From Aplidium turbinatum (Eukaryota; Chordata; Ascidiacea; Aplousobranchia; Polyclinidae), in the NCBI GenBank assembly GCA_918807975.1, contig OU964918.1:3906001-3970000 (forward strand): a DNA stretch of 64,000 nt. The letters are read 5' to 3'. Below, piece by piece: positions 12,294 to 23,862 of the stretch. The notes below the pieces were generated by a model. The model did no database searches. It saw only the letters and a list, made by a program, of their open reading frames with translations, and had not been told where the DNA came from. Positions within the stretch are counted from its first letter, which is position 1, and each line of letters starts with the position of its first letter. A program made the translations under genes and the position numbers.

Positions 12294-12784
12294 ACACCAT
12301 TTATCAATGGATCAAATTCAATTTCCAAAATAAGGGGGAGATGATGCACCCTAGTGCACATGAATGTCAAGTTAATGCAAATGTTATAACTTTTGATGCT
12401 CTAATTGCCGAAAACAGTTTATGCCTTTGTGCAACGTTGTTACAAATCTCTCAATTCTCTTATCATAGCATTAATGTCCCCAGACGCTTTCTATAAAAAC
12501 GACTTTTTTTAAGCACTACAATGATATGTTGCACATGTCATCCAAGTGACTCCTTACGTCTTGTCTTTTTGTGTTTTTTGGTTGAATATGGACAACCTTG
12601 TCTGATACAAATAAATAATAATAATAATAAACTTACACCACAACAAGTCAAAACAGCACAAATACAAAACATTCCTGTACCCTCCTCCAATCAGCTGGCA
12701 ACATCACAACATCCAGATTCCAGAATTACAGCCTTGATGGGTTGACAGCTAATGAAGTAATTGAAGTTCCGGAATGTATTGTTG
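12294..12784. other. No gene recognised; AT-rich with an (ATA)n run
   Basis: Two short plus-strand frames (12290-12496 and 12521-12745) have no recognisable similarity. A short ATAATAATAATAATAA run lies at 12611-12628. The last 50 bases match the reverse of 34600-34660 next to another SINE copy, so they probably belong to the same repeat. Confidence 0.4.
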
Positions 12785-13080
12785 AATCTAAATCATGACA
12801 GCTCAGTTGGTTAAGCGCTCGTATTTTAGAAAAAAGAAACTGTAAAATCAAGCGCCGCTAGTTTTATTCTCGGGGTGTGCGCTTGAGCAATGCGTGTCAG
12901 CACAGTAGGCTACCATCAACGCCACCTAATGGATGGAAATTAAGTTAAACAAAACTTCAACGACAATCGGGAACTAACTTTGTCAAGTCATAGATGGTCA
13001 AACTGAGTAACCGGTCTGCTTCAGTAGCCTAAATCAAAGCATCTACAACAGCGATATCTGAAACTACAGGATTACTAACT
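12785..13080 (+). mobile_element. tRNA-derived SINE, family A
   Basis: The head has a tRNA A box (AGCTCAGTTGGTTAAGCGC near 12800) and a worn B box followed by the family phrase CTCGGGGTGTGCGCTTGAG. The body has CGCCACCTAATGGATGG and AGTAACCGGTC. The same order appears reversed at 34335-34620, and related copies are at 34740-35005 and 48836-49085. Pol III promoter elements are degraded here, so this copy is probably silent. Confidence 0.85.
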
Positions 13081-14082
13081 CACATTTGATGATCAGCAAT
13101 TTTGTCAAGAGCGAGCTGACGCTATTTTTGAAGTGTTTCCTTTAATTCCTTTGCAAGCTTGCAGTTCACTGGCCAGAGATTTCAAAACTCTGTGCTTATT
13201 AGATTGTCTCTGCAGAATTAGTTTTGTTTCTTGGTTATGATTTAAGTAAAGTGAGTAAGTGTAAAGCTTTGTAATGTTTCTTTGCTTAGGTTGGCTGGCT
13301 ACTAAAATGGTGTGCTAGGTTAGGGGCTCAGCAAAATCAAGATATGCAAGTTAGGATATAAACTTCCGTGCTAACTAACATTGATACCGTACTTTTGCTG
13401 AGTCAAAATCGTTAAAAACTTGAATCTAGGCTATTCATAACTATGTAGAAACATCTATTTTTGTACAAAGTGGCTATTTTTACACACTTGTTCTTGCCAT
13501 GGTTACTTGTGACAGGTGTTGCCAGAGTTAGGGTTAACTTTTCTAAAATTAGCGCAGAATTCTTTATCTGGTAACGCTATTATGGCTATATTTACACTAT
13601 ATATATATACTTACACTATAGTGGCTATACTTACACTATATAGTGTAAATATAGCCACTGCCATTTTTGTAATCTGACAATGTAAATGGACTTTTCCTTT
13701 GTCTTTTTTACTGCATTAAATGCCATTTACTTTTTGTATGGTACTAGTACAACAATCCTATGCCTGCCCTGCATGTTAGTACAGCTGATAACCTCTCATA
13801 ATCAAATCAATTGTGCAAATTATGACTAAAGCATGAAATTTTCCCCAGTGTTAGCGCATAGCCTACCATAAGGGTCATTTTAAGATTAGGAGGTAAGTCA
13901 GATTTGACCTGTGATGACCTTGAGAGGTCAATGACCTCAAAGTATCAGAATATTGATATTTGACGTCATTGGTTAATCTTAAAGGTGTGTGTATGATGTA
14001 CAAACCATGCATATGTGTTATAATATCAGTGTCTACACATTCTAAAGAGTGTTGACTGTGTTAGTGTGTTGGTCATTATTAT
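13081..14082. repeat. Gene-free stretch with an imperfect palindrome at 13615-13660
   Basis: Around 13615-13660 the sequence AGTGGCTATACTTACAC is followed by its near-reverse GTGTAAATATAGCCACT, forming a long hairpin with a TATA centre; partial copies of the arm lie just to the left (13575-13610). The rest holds repeated GACCT/GAGGTCA words near 13895-13940 and no recognised gene. Confidence 0.6.
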
Positions 14083-14262
14083 CAGAGTTGCCAGGTTGGC
14101 CCTTTTATGGCTAAACTTCACAAATTTGGCCCTTTTTGAAATTGTTTGGCCAAAAAATTTGAGTTTAGCCTTTTGGCCTTATTTTGGCTTTTTTCATATT
14201 GGTTTGGCTCCAAATTTTCTGTTTGGCTTTTTGCATTCAACTTACTGTATTTTGTAAGATTG
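14083..14262. repeat. TTTGGCC-rich repeat fragment starting CAGAGTTGCCAGG
   Basis: Same composition as 3916-4196: repeated TTTGGCC phrases after a CAGAGTTGCCAGG terminus. The opposite terminus is not found. Related CAGGGTTGCCAG-like termini occur near 21186 and 38930. Confidence 0.4.
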
Positions 14263-14502
14263 AAACCACAATGGCAACACTTGTCTTTTATTCTTTCAGT
14301 AGTGGTGATTGTTATTTGTTAACGCGCATGTGCAGAGTGTGCAGGCAGCAAGGATGGAAGTCTTGCACTCTTGATCTTGTAGGGATGGGTATTAGTTTGC
14401 AGTGCCCACTAAGATCTACCATGAAACCGAGAGGTGTTGGCTATGCATCATTGAAAGAAGACCTCGTCCAGTTCAAGGAACTTCGTCACATGCCAGTGGA
14501 AC

Positions 14503-15394
14503 CAGGGTTGAGAAAAACCCGGGTTTTTTTAAAAAAGCCGAACCCGCCCGGGTTTTTTTAGAAAAACCCGGGTTTTTTTGGGTTTTATTGGATTTTTATA
14601 AAAAAGATGCAAAAAAGGTAGATTCATGCTTATTTCACCTCAAAACTACTTTTTATGAATGCAGTGCCTTTCACTCACAGTACATGCTTGCATAACTCAA
14701 TAAAATAATGCACTAGGGCTGTTGTTGCTTGAATGTTGCATCATCCATTAATTTCAAGATCAAGTTGGATGTTGCATCATCCACTGATTTCTATACCAAG
14801 TTGATGCTACCGTGGTAGAAATCACACTATTGTATCATTTGCTTTAGATTTGAAGGAGCATTTATGCCATCATGTTTAAATATTTTTTATCATTTATATA
14901 TATATTATATAATAATGGATGAGCAATTGAGCGATTGCGTGGCCAATGGACATTTAGGCAAATGCTCTGAAACAGCCATGCGTTAGAATCCAGAATCTGT
15001 AATTGGTAAATAGCCTCCTAAATTGCATTTCACATCATATATACAGACTACAGAAGAGTAGTACTTTCACCAGTTTAAGTATAAGGCCTTTTTGCATAAA
15101 TAAGTTTTAGTGTAGTATACACAAAGTGGCATTACCGTACTTGATTTTTGTGTACTGTACAATATCCACTGCGTATTCAGTTTATTCTTGGAAATTTACT
15201 TCACAATCACATCCTTAAGTCCTAATTTAAAGTTTGTTTTAAGTGCTTTGTAGTGTTTTTGTTCATATTTTAAATTTTCTAATAAAAACTGGACAAATAT
15301 GATGCTCTGGTTTTTTTGGTTTTTTTCTTTAAGTGGGTTTTTTAAAAAAAACCACCCGGGTTTTTTTGGGTCGGGTAAAATACCGACAACCCTG
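14503..15394. mobile_element. hAT MITE with CAGGGTTG ends
   Basis: Exact TSDs AGTGGAAC lie at 14495-14502 and 15395-15402. The element starts CAGGGTTGAGAAAAACCC and ends TACCGACAACCCTG, with subterminal AAAAACCCGGGTTTTTTT words repeated at both ends. The interior is AT-rich and non-coding. It inserted into the repeat-associated gene; the flanks on both sides belong to that gene. Confidence 0.95.
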
Positions 15395-16997
15395 AGTGGA
15401 ACTCGACGTCAACAGACTGGATGATGGCGATGACATAGAAGCTAACTTGAGTAGACACAGTGCTCAGTGGCACAAGAAATGTCGTTTAAAGTTCAACAAA
15501 AAATATTTGACCAGCAGAACAGAGCAGAATCCGCTTCAGGACAACAATTTGGTACTGGTACTCCAACCCTGCGCAGCACACGATCAGCAACTGCCCACAG
15601 GCTTCCACAGTCAACCGAGCCTATCTGTTTTCTTCTGCAATAAGCCAGCTGACACAGCAGACTTGCACCAAGAAGCTACAATGGGAATTGACAAGAACGT
15701 TCGAAGATCTGCCACTGAATTGGAGGACACTGAACTGCTGGCCAATCTGTTTGCTGGAGACCTGATTGCCATCGAGGCAAAATACCATCGCAACTGTCTC
15801 CATACATTATGATATACAACTAAATCAGACTAGCATCACTCAAAGATGAGGACGATGATCGATTTCATGGCATAGCCTTTGCTGAGCTGGTGGTGTTCAT
15901 GGAGGATATGCATGAAGATGAGGACAATGCCCCTGTATTCAAACTCTACCACGTGGCTATTGGCTAACCTCTACACCAGATTAGAGCAGTTGGGTGCCAC
16001 GGTAACCAACAGGGTAGATACAACCAGACTGAAGGATAGGCTTCTTTCTGCACTTCCTGATCTGAGAGCGCATTTGCAGGGCCGAGATACACTTCTCTTG
16101 TTTAAGAAAGACATAGGTCCCGCTTCCGCCTTGATAAAAGCTGACTGCTAAAGCTGCTGTACACGAGAGTATTGGTGGTTGAGGACAGTGACCGACTCCA
16201 AGGACTAGGACAGCTCTAGAGAAGCAATCCATAGAGGAATGGGTGTCATGGTCTGCCTACATGTGCTGTTACTAGAGGTTCTCTTGCTGGTATACATTTG
16301 ATTGCTTCGTGAAGGAAACTTTGAGCTCTATGTGCAACCCTGACACAGATCATGCCCTGGACGTTCGCTTTAGATCACAAATCACTATTCCAGGTAGCTT
16401 TCTGTACACATCCGTGATATGATAAACCTCATTGACAAGCACCCAGATGTCCTTGCAGAATTCAAGTCTGGAAACTTTGTAGTACACAAGACCAGCAATA
16501 AGTTCTCTGCCATGGCGATTGACCAATGTCATGAGCAGAACAACGCTATGGTCAAAGGCAGCGGTGCAACTAGAAAAATTCAAAGGGGGTCGGCAACGAG
16601 AGAGAAAACTAACAATCATTTGTAGAAGTGGGTGGGCCTATATCACAGATAGATTGTTAGAATATTAGCCTAGTGTAAATTGACACCGCAATGATCCAAT
16701 TCTGTGACGCGCGAAGCGACCTTTTTCGCTCTGTCTGCGCTTTCTACTCTCAAAAAAAAGTTTCCCGCGCTTTCGAACTTAGGCAGCAAATTGTTTGCTC
16801 TCCAGGCCCGCATTTTAAAAAGTAGTCCACACAAGCTTAGGGCCTGGATCAAGCCCGCAACCAAGGGGGGGCATTGGGGGCATTTGCCCCCCCCGAAATT
16901 TTTTGAAAAAATTTTCAGCGTTCTATGCAGTATGAAATGTAGCCTACTATGAATAGACGTACGTCGTACACGTACAGCCATACTGTAGAGTGTAGAC

Positions 16998-18421
16998 CAT
17001 AGGCGTAGCCAGGGGGAGGGCGAAAGGGGCCTTAGCCCCCCCCAAATTTTCAAAGCTTGAATTCCGAAGTTGAGCGCTTTGTTAAAAATATAATAAAATT
17101 TGTAGAAAGTTATAACGTTTTTCAAGACATCTGGCTATGAACACCACAAGGACTTGTTTTAGACCAGTGGTTCTCAACCTTTTTTCTTTCGTGGCTTTTT
17201 TGTTTGCATAAAAGTTCTGTGGCCCATTCAGTTTTTATGTAAGAAAAAAATTACAAAACAGGTTTATAAACAAAAGTAGCAGAACATTGCCTTTGGAATG
17301 TTGCTGGAATCCCCTTGTTGAATCCAGGCGCTGACGCTTCACAGTATCTTCTTTTCATTAAAAAAAATTCACATCTTCATCCTTCTCCTTGTAATTTGGA
17401 TGACTAAGAACCTTACAACATAATACGCATTGTCCTTTTTCTTCTCTGTTATCAAAAATTGATGTAGGCTGCATACTGAATGTAATTTTTATCAAACTTA
17501 AAGCTTCAAATACTGTATTGTCAATTCCTCCCCAAAATAATTCACAAAACAAAATGCTGCAAGTACTAAAAACGCGGATCTGCAGAAGTTCAACAAGGCT
17601 ACCGCTTATAAAGATGGCTTAATTGTAACCACAAAGTAGTAGTCTATTACATCATACAGTGTTGTAAAAACTGAGTTGATGTAAAACTGTACTGTATGTT
17701 GCAATAATTAGATAGAATGATGATTGCCACTTTGTAGCTAAAAACAGCAGCATCATTCATTGTAACTAAACAAACACACAAGTGTAAAATTGACTATAGT
17801 GACAAAAATGAAACAAAATGTTTCAATAAATCTTTCAATTTTTAAAATATGTCTGTGGCCCACCTCAAAATGCTTCTATGGCCCACTGGTTGAGAACCGC
17901 TGTTTTAGACACACAGAAAGACACCAATAAATTTTGCAAATTGTAAATCGTGCAAAATTTACTCGATTTACGTTTCTTTTAACTAATTTGTGGAAGCAAT
18001 TTCAGAATGGCTTACTCTGTTGGGTTTTTGTGTAGCTAAGTTTTTGGTGTTCTCTAATTTTATCCGCAGTTTTTGCCCGTTCGTGTGTAAGAGCTACCTT
18101 TAATAAGTTAATAACTGTTTATCTGTTAATAAATTTCATACAAATATTATCCTAAAAGTGTTTCCAGAACGCGCTATAATCCATTAGTTGAGTGTAATTT
18201 TGCAAAAAACTTCCGGGGGAGCATGCCCCCGGACCCACCTAGAATACGCGTGCGTTCAGCACGCTCTCACCCCCACCAGTTTCATTGCTTCCCCTTGCTC
18301 AGCCCACCAGGATACGCCACTGCACATCAGGTGGCGATGTCTTAAATCAAACACTTTGTCGTTCTCTTCAATTCATCAAATATTTGGCCTCTCCAATTTT
18401 TTTTTCCTGGCTACGCCACTG
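16998..18421. mobile_element. hAT element nested in layer 2 (layer 3)
   Basis: Exact TSDs GTGTAGAC lie at 16990-16997 and 18422-18429. Ends are CATAGGCGTAGCCAGG and CCTGGCTACGCCACTG, with a G/C-rich motif close inside the left end. A further GGATACGCCACTG terminus-like piece near 18311-18323 hints at another decayed end within it. No transposase is recognised. Confidence 0.93.
17165..17902. mobile_element. hAT MITE nested in layer 3 (layer 4, innermost)
   Basis: Exact TSDs TTTTAGAC lie at 17157-17164 and 17903-17910. Ends are CAGTGGTTCTCAACC and GGTTGAGAACCGCTG, a well-known hAT terminal motif also found in vertebrate Charlie-type elements. A minus-strand frame at 17358-17552 contains C-x2-C (CVLCCK) but is too short to assign. 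This is the youngest insertion of the stack. Confidence 0.95.
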
Positions 18422-19793
18422 GTGTAGACTATCGAAACCGAAAGTAGGCTACACTGGTTGGAAGCCATGCTAACGATTTTGTTTGTGGACATTAACATAA
18501 AAATGTCACAATGCATCATTTTAATGTTTGTTCTTTGATAAAAATTAAATGCCCCCCCCGAAAATATTTGCTGGTTGCGGGCCTGGCCTGGATACACGTC
18601 AAGTTTGACAAGATTGTAAAGAAAATTTAATTGCCGTCTTTTTGAAACCAAAATTATAAAATTGGTTTAAGAATGTGTGAAGTTGCGACCATACGAAGAT
18701 TACAAATCAGACTAGCCTAAAGCCAGCTGCAGTTTCGTTTTGTGGGTTAACAAGATTGCATCCTAAGTAGGGATGCCCAAAGTAGAATTTCGAATCCTTT
18801 AGATTGGAATCCATCCAGAATCGAATCTAAAAACCGCTTTTTTATTGGGTAATTGGATTCGGAAATAATACGGCAAAAGGAAAAAAATTATAAAATAAAG
18901 AAGAAAAAAATGTTTTGAAAAAATGCTCCGCTGTCCGCAAAACGCCTGCAAGTCACATGCGTCGTGCACTCGTGCATGCCAATCCGTTTTTTCATGTGAT
19001 TAACAGAGGCCCCTTACGTGTGTATGCACGCGTGTGTTGTTTTGAGAGAACAAAGGTAGAAGAAGAAAACGATTGAACTTGAGAATGAGAACTTGTTAAA
19101 ATGATGGCTTTGTAAAGCTTCTTTTTCATGCCATTGTAAGCGTAAATCTGAACCGGTTTCCCGCACTGAAAGTTTTACTATCCTGGAAATTCAGCCATTT
19201 TGTTTTTATGACATCATATTGCGTGAATAAATGACGGTCTGTTAATATTTTGTATTGCGGTTTATGTGACTTGAGCGTGAAACAAGTTTGGTATGCATAG
19301 AACGTAGCTTGAACTGACACACGTTAAGTAGTACGTAAGTCTTAGTCTAGTTAGTCGTCCGTCTTCTTGAAGTTGCAAATCTTAAAGGGGCTGCCATGCC
19401 GACTAGACAACCCCCCTAGTTGCGCCCCTGGTCAAAGGGTCTGGTGGAGCTATTGGACTGACAGGATATTCGGAGCACTCAGGCGCTGGATGGTGGCAGG
19501 GCCAGAAATAGCCAAGATCATTACAGAGTTGGAAGAGCAGGCCACGAGGAGAGGACATCAGGCATCTTCACCATGACCAGAAACCTTGAGTGCAGACAGC
19601 CTTTGTGAAGGATGTCAGGGTGCTTATAGAAGTGTTTCAAGAGATGGGAAATCCCTTTCTAGAGAGCTCTCAAGATTTACTGGTCCTTGACACGAGGGAC
19701 ATCGTGGAAACTCCAGTGGCAGAAACTGTGAGGAAGATTGAATCCCTTGTTGAAAAGCAATATATACAATGTTGTTGAAGAAAGGCTGGAACT

Positions 19794-20312
19794 ATGCATG
19801 CAGCCAGTTACAGACACACGAAATTCCTTGCGACTCATTTCGTTACCTCTGTGTCACTGGAGCGTGGTTATGCCAGCTCCGGTTCTGCTATCATCAAGGA
19901 TTTAAAAAAAAACTTAGAACCCCTGCAAATGGAAGCACGGGGTTCCAGTAAATTACAAAGAAAACGAATAAAATCTGTTGCAGTTCCTCATGTTTTTGTT
20001 TTGGTTTTACCCCAGTATGTATCTGACAAAGGCAAGCTCTGTGCCTCCCACAACTGCACCAGCCAGGTTGAAAAAACAAAATTCTGTCAACAACAAATTA
20101 AAAATCTGTTTCAACAAGAGGTGATCAAACAGTTTGCTTCATTTAAGACAAATATTCAGAATGAAGTATTACCAAGTGGTTATGTCGTTATTTTCAAAGA
20201 ATCAAATACCCAGTTTCATTACATTGCCATTTCTGAAGACTCCACATTTGCACCCAAACTTCTGGCCTCTGTTATTGTTGCTGATGCATTGGAAGTTCAA
20301 GCATGTGTGTGA
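19794..20312 (+). CDS. Open frame of 172 codons, unassigned
   Basis: The frame starts at ATG 19794 and stops at 20310-20312. Its second half (FCQQQIKNLFQQEVIKQF...QFHYIAISEDSTFAPKLLASVIVADALEV) has mixed, gene-like composition, while the first half overlaps the end of the repeat-associated gene in another frame. I recognise no domain, signal peptide or membrane segment. It may be an exon of that multi-copy gene or an unrelated transposon-borne exon. No promoter or splice context decides its start. Confidence 0.3.
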   Translation: MHAASYRHTKFLATHFVTSVSLERGYASSGSAIIKDLKKNLEPLQMEARGSSKLQRKRIKSVAVPHVFVLVLPQYVSDKGKLCASHNCTSQVEKTKFCQQQIKNLFQQEVIKQFASFKTNIQNEVLPSGYVVIFKESNTQFHYIAISEDSTFAPKLLASVIVADALEVQACV

Positions 20313-22085
20313 TTTGCAGTCCTGCTTTGCATAGTTCATTAAGCAACACTTCATTTCTCAATTTATAACAATCATTTCTAAGCTTATAAATTTACTGGCA
20401 TTCTTTAAATCACTATGCAACAAGTCATTTGATAGTGTAAATCATACTCAGTTGTTAGAGTTAGCTGCATCATGTCTGGAGCAATGTGCGTCCATAGCCT
20501 AGATTTGACCCTTTGTGATGAAAATACATGTGTGCCTTTATTAAAATTTATTGTAGGCCTGCAACGAATATCTTTACTCCAAGTACCAAAAAACGCTCGA
20601 CGCTATTTCACCAATACTATCACTACGGTACTGCATTTTTATGGCAACTGACCAGTTCATCCCTTTATAAAACATTGCAAATATTTTTGTATTGCTTTGT
20701 TGAAGCCGTCTTTGTCAGCTTTCTACTGGAATGACTATTGATTTTGCAAAACTGGATTTGGGATACTTAAGATTACGAACATCTGAATTATCTAACTGGG
20801 AACGAATTGTCGTTTTGATGATAGACTAAGTGTATACTGCTCAGCATGTTGAATATACTTGCAACGTATGTGGTTGAAGTCGTTGAAAGCAGCAGAAAGA
20901 AATCGACTAGACACTGTTTTCTGCTGATAGACTGACTTGCGATAGTTGCAGTGAGGCGAGAAAGTCTATTCTTGTATTATCGCCACGTGTTAAAACTAGT
21001 AGAGCGAGAACGCAGCGGCCTTCCGTCAGATATACAATTATACGAAAAGAAAGATTCAGGTACGCGAATCAATACATATATGTTCCAGCGATTGTGACGT
21101 CAGAAAGGCTAGGCTATAAGTCAGTTTTGCTAGAAAAAATAGCCAGTGCTGCCAAAATCACGGTGTAAATGAATTAAGGTGGAAGGTTACAAGTAGGGTT
21201 GCCAGATTGGGCGCTTTTACGCCCAATTGGGCTGCTTTTGAATTTTTCAGGCGCCAACAATTCAAGTTGGGCGCGCTTTTTTGGCTTGCCCCCAATTGGG
21301 CTACTTTTTTTTTTAAATATAATATAACTTTTTTATGTAAATATTGTATCATGTTTAAGATTTTTTCCTAATTTGTAGTTATTTCATTGAGGAGCAGCGT
21401 TTTTGGAGGCCTCCGACAGGCAGGTTTACCAATTTGGTATAAAGATGCCAATTTTCAAAAATGTGCAATGTGCATTTTTAGGCTTTGATTTCTGGCAATC
21501 CTGTCAACTTAAGTGATCCAGGTTTTCATGAAAATGCAGTGGACACCAGCTCAGTTTGTAACATGTACCATGTTTTTAACCAACAAATTTATATTTTAAT
21601 ATTTCACCGAAACTTATCAGAATTGCAAAATGCATTTCAACGCTGCAAATTCAAAACCTAAATTTTGTTCTCACGGAACTTAGGTCACGCTTCCTGTTTA
21701 ACAAATGCCACTCTCATGGAATTTAGCTCACCACATCTGTATTTCTAAAGCGACATAACCATGTAACCGGTTTCGCTTTCATAGTTCTCACAATAGGCTA
21801 TTACTGATAAAAAGGTAGCCTACTACCGGTATATTATGAAATAAGCGGAAAATTGAAAAATGCACACACTCAGAGAAAGACAACAGACTGAACAACACCA
21901 GAACGAGAGGGTTAAATTCACGACGGGAGAATGTTGCTCAACTGACACCTGTCGCAATAAACTAAATTGGTTAGAGTTAGACATATTTCTCAATTTCTCG
22001 AATAGCAAAATTGTAACTTTGATTAATAATAAATATATTTAATATTCCATTGAACTTGTTTAAGTTTTATAGGTAGCCTAATCAT
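20313..22085. other. No gene recognised; one hAT-like terminus near 21186
   Basis: The stretch is AT-rich with short frames only. At 21186-21310 AGGGTTGCCAGATTGGGC is followed by repeated CCAATTGGGC words, resembling the terminus of a CAGGGTTGCCAG-type hAT; the matching end was not found. Related TTGGGCT words at 26525-26590 may be another fragment. Confidence 0.4.
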
Positions 22086-22217
22086 CAGTGATGTACGCGC
22101 ATACAAAAAATATTGACGCCGTCAGCGTAAACGCAAACGTTCGAAAAACCATACGCCGTATGCGTCAACGTAACTTGTAAAACAAGGTGGAGGCGTCAGC
22201 GCATACACTAGCGCAAA

Positions 22218-22463
22218 CTAATTTTGTTTGCTAGGTGCCAAACATTCACACGATATAAACCACTCGAAACAAACAAGTTTTATTGAATTTCCACGAAGAA
22301 ACACAAGCATCTGAAAGTGTTCATCTGACATTTTGCTGTGTTTTGGTTCCAATATGTCTTTGCCCATTGAAAACATTCTTTCAACTGCAGCGCTGGAAGG
22401 TATTGGCGTGTTGTAGCGAAAAAAATACATTAAAAAGTATGCGTTGACGCTATGCGCTAACAA
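22218..22463 (-). pseudogene. hAT transposase C-terminal dimerisation exon
   Basis: The minus-strand frame includes TPIPSSAAVERMFSMGKDI and SDEHFQMLVFLRGN, which fit the hAT C-terminal dimerisation motif (small residues, S-x-x-x-x-E-R-x-F-S, then L-x-x-x-x-F-x-x-L-x-x-L-R). Everything upstream of the motif is missing: the relic keeps only its last exon between its termini. It cannot make an active transposase. Confidence 0.88.
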
Positions 22464-22570
22464 ACCGCGAAAACTTTACGGCGTAGCCTCAAGCGCAAAC
22501 TATCCAAAAAATGTGGTTGCAAGCGTCAGCGCAAACAAACAAATTGCGGCGTATACGTACATCTCTGCTA

Positions 22571-22700
22571 GGGTCTGCTACTATTCGGCGAGTCCGATTC
22601 GGCGAGTCCGATTCGACTAGTCCGATTCGGCGAGTTCCTTATTCGGCGAGAGCCTTTTTCGGCGAGTGCCCTATTTGGCGAGTTTTTAAAATTTTTGAAA
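22571..22700 (+). repeat. Outer arm array of TTCGGCGAG words (left)
   Basis: Seven or so copies of TTCGGCGAG/TTTGGCGAG with spacer GTCCGA or similar, period roughly 14-18 bp. The mirror array is at 25767-25886 (CTCGCCGAA). Dense, regularly spaced terminal words of this kind are what a transposase could bind cooperatively; that role is inferred. Confidence 0.85.
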
Positions 22701-23020
22701 GGAAATTATCGGGTACCGTGGCCTAATTATAATTGCCGTTTTTACATAGTTTTAACGTCGCTAAACGTTGAAATTGTGCAGAAAGGAATAAAAATAAAAT
22801 GTTTGAACAATTAAATTAAAATTCGTCATGTCAGTTCAGTTGTTTTTATTTCTGACCATCATATGAAAAACAATACACGTCAACATAGCAAAGGTGTAAA
22901 AAAGGTAGAAGCGACAAAACGCGAACGTTAAAACGTGCTTGTGACCGAAGTAAGTTATTGAGTTGAAAGAAACATACGCGCCAACTTCAGGGGGGGCCGG
23001 CGCCCCCCGTAAATTTATGG

Positions 23021-23209
23021 TTGAGGGGCAACAAAAATGGTGATGACAAGTGGTGTTTCAAATATAAAACACTTCGCGAAGGAGATTTAGATAATTTAAA
23101 CGGACTTAAAGAATGCCGAAAGCAAGAAAAGCCTACGTTGCTCTTGCCCGCAAAACAGCAGCTCGCATGGCTATCTCATACGGTATGGAAATTTCAAAGT
23201 AGATGGTAG
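23021..23209 (+). other. Short open frames inside the foldback element
   Basis: A 62-codon frame runs here, with an overlapping 29-codon basic frame beginning MPKARKAYVALARK at about 23113; a second frame (77 codons) is at 23469-23702. None shows a recognisable domain. They are recorded as the only coding-like material of the element. Confidence 0.2.
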
Positions 23210-23862
23210 AGTACTGCTGGAATAGTCACGTAACTATTCACTGCAATATTAAGTAAACCAGCTAAATTAGACGCGCTATTTTCAATGAGGTCTTCCCGCT
23301 GTGAGATCAATTATGCTTCAACAGAACGCATTGTTTTTGCAATGTGTGAGAATTAAATTGAAAACCGAAAAAAGAAAAGGTGTTTAATGGTCTTGGTCGC
23401 AGATATTGCCTGCATTAACGACGTCTCTTACCGCTATTATCACCTAGCTAACCTGACATCATTGTTTTATGCGGCCGCTAAGGTTTGACATCGACTTTAA
23501 CGATCATGGAATGTTACGTAATAATAAGAACGATTATATCCTACACGCAAAAATAAAAAAATGGTCTCCTCTTTCTGTTTTGTCTCGTGATCTTTGCATA
23601 TTGCTCAACAAGTGCATAAAGTTTAGAATTGACAAGAAATCATTGAATTTGAAAATTAAGTTTGAATCACTGCAAATAAACGTATTCAAAACTTTCACTT
23701 AAGCCGACGCGATTTCACAATCCGTAATCTACGTCGACAATGATTTTTAGTGCGTTCATTTTGAAAATTGCTGAGCTGGAGACAAAAGCTTGTCCCGTGT
23801 TAGTTGAACTTGTCTTTTTGAGGTGAAAATCACTTGCGAACATCTCGACCTTTACTCGAGTA

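Larger units (their letters stand above)
16850..18585. mobile_element. hAT element nested in layer 1 (layer 2)
   Basis: Exact TSDs GCCTGGAT lie at 16842-16849 and 18586-18593. Ends are CAAGCCCGCAACCA and TGGTTGCGGGCCTG. Just inside each end is a C run with GCCCCCCCCGAAA, the G/C-rich subterminal motif seen in several hATs here. Only about 310 bp are its own; the rest is layer 3. Confidence 0.93.
16559..19430. mobile_element. hAT element with three-deep nested content (layer 1)
   Basis: Exact TSDs GTCAAAGG flank it (16551-16558 and 19431-19438). It starts CAGCGGTGCAACTAG and ends CTAGTTGCGCCCCTG, inverted repeats with few mismatches. Of its 2,872 bp, 1,744 are the next insertion and its duplicated target. 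Its own sequence (16559-16849 and 18594-19430) has no recognised transposase, so it is a non-autonomous or decayed copy. It lies in the repeat-associated gene. Confidence 0.93.
14400..19780 (+). pseudogene. Broken multi-copy repeat-associated gene, family unassigned
   Basis: Scattered plus-strand blocks follow the order of a protein I remember as multi-copy and unnamed in cnidarian and fish genomes. Upstream block: GYASLKEDLVQFKEL (about 14430-14490). Then QWHKKCRLKFNKK (15460-15500), a Cys/His pair region with FFCNKPADTADLHQE (15630-15680) and AKYHRNCLHTL (15780-15810), FMEDMHEDEDNAPVF (15895-15940), TRLKDRLLSALPDLRAH (16025-16075), SNKFSAMAIDQCHEQNN (16490-16545), ALRRWMVAGPEIAKII (19470-19530) and FQEMGNPFLESSQDLLVLD (19630-19690). 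Two hAT elements interrupt it (14503-15394 and 16559-19430). It is broken in several further places. Its parent element type is not known to me. Confidence 0.75.

Noticed and set aside
12785-12880. A tRNA gene at the SINE head
   Set aside because: The B box is worn and the cloverleaf does not close; the match to 34335-34620 shows a SINE.
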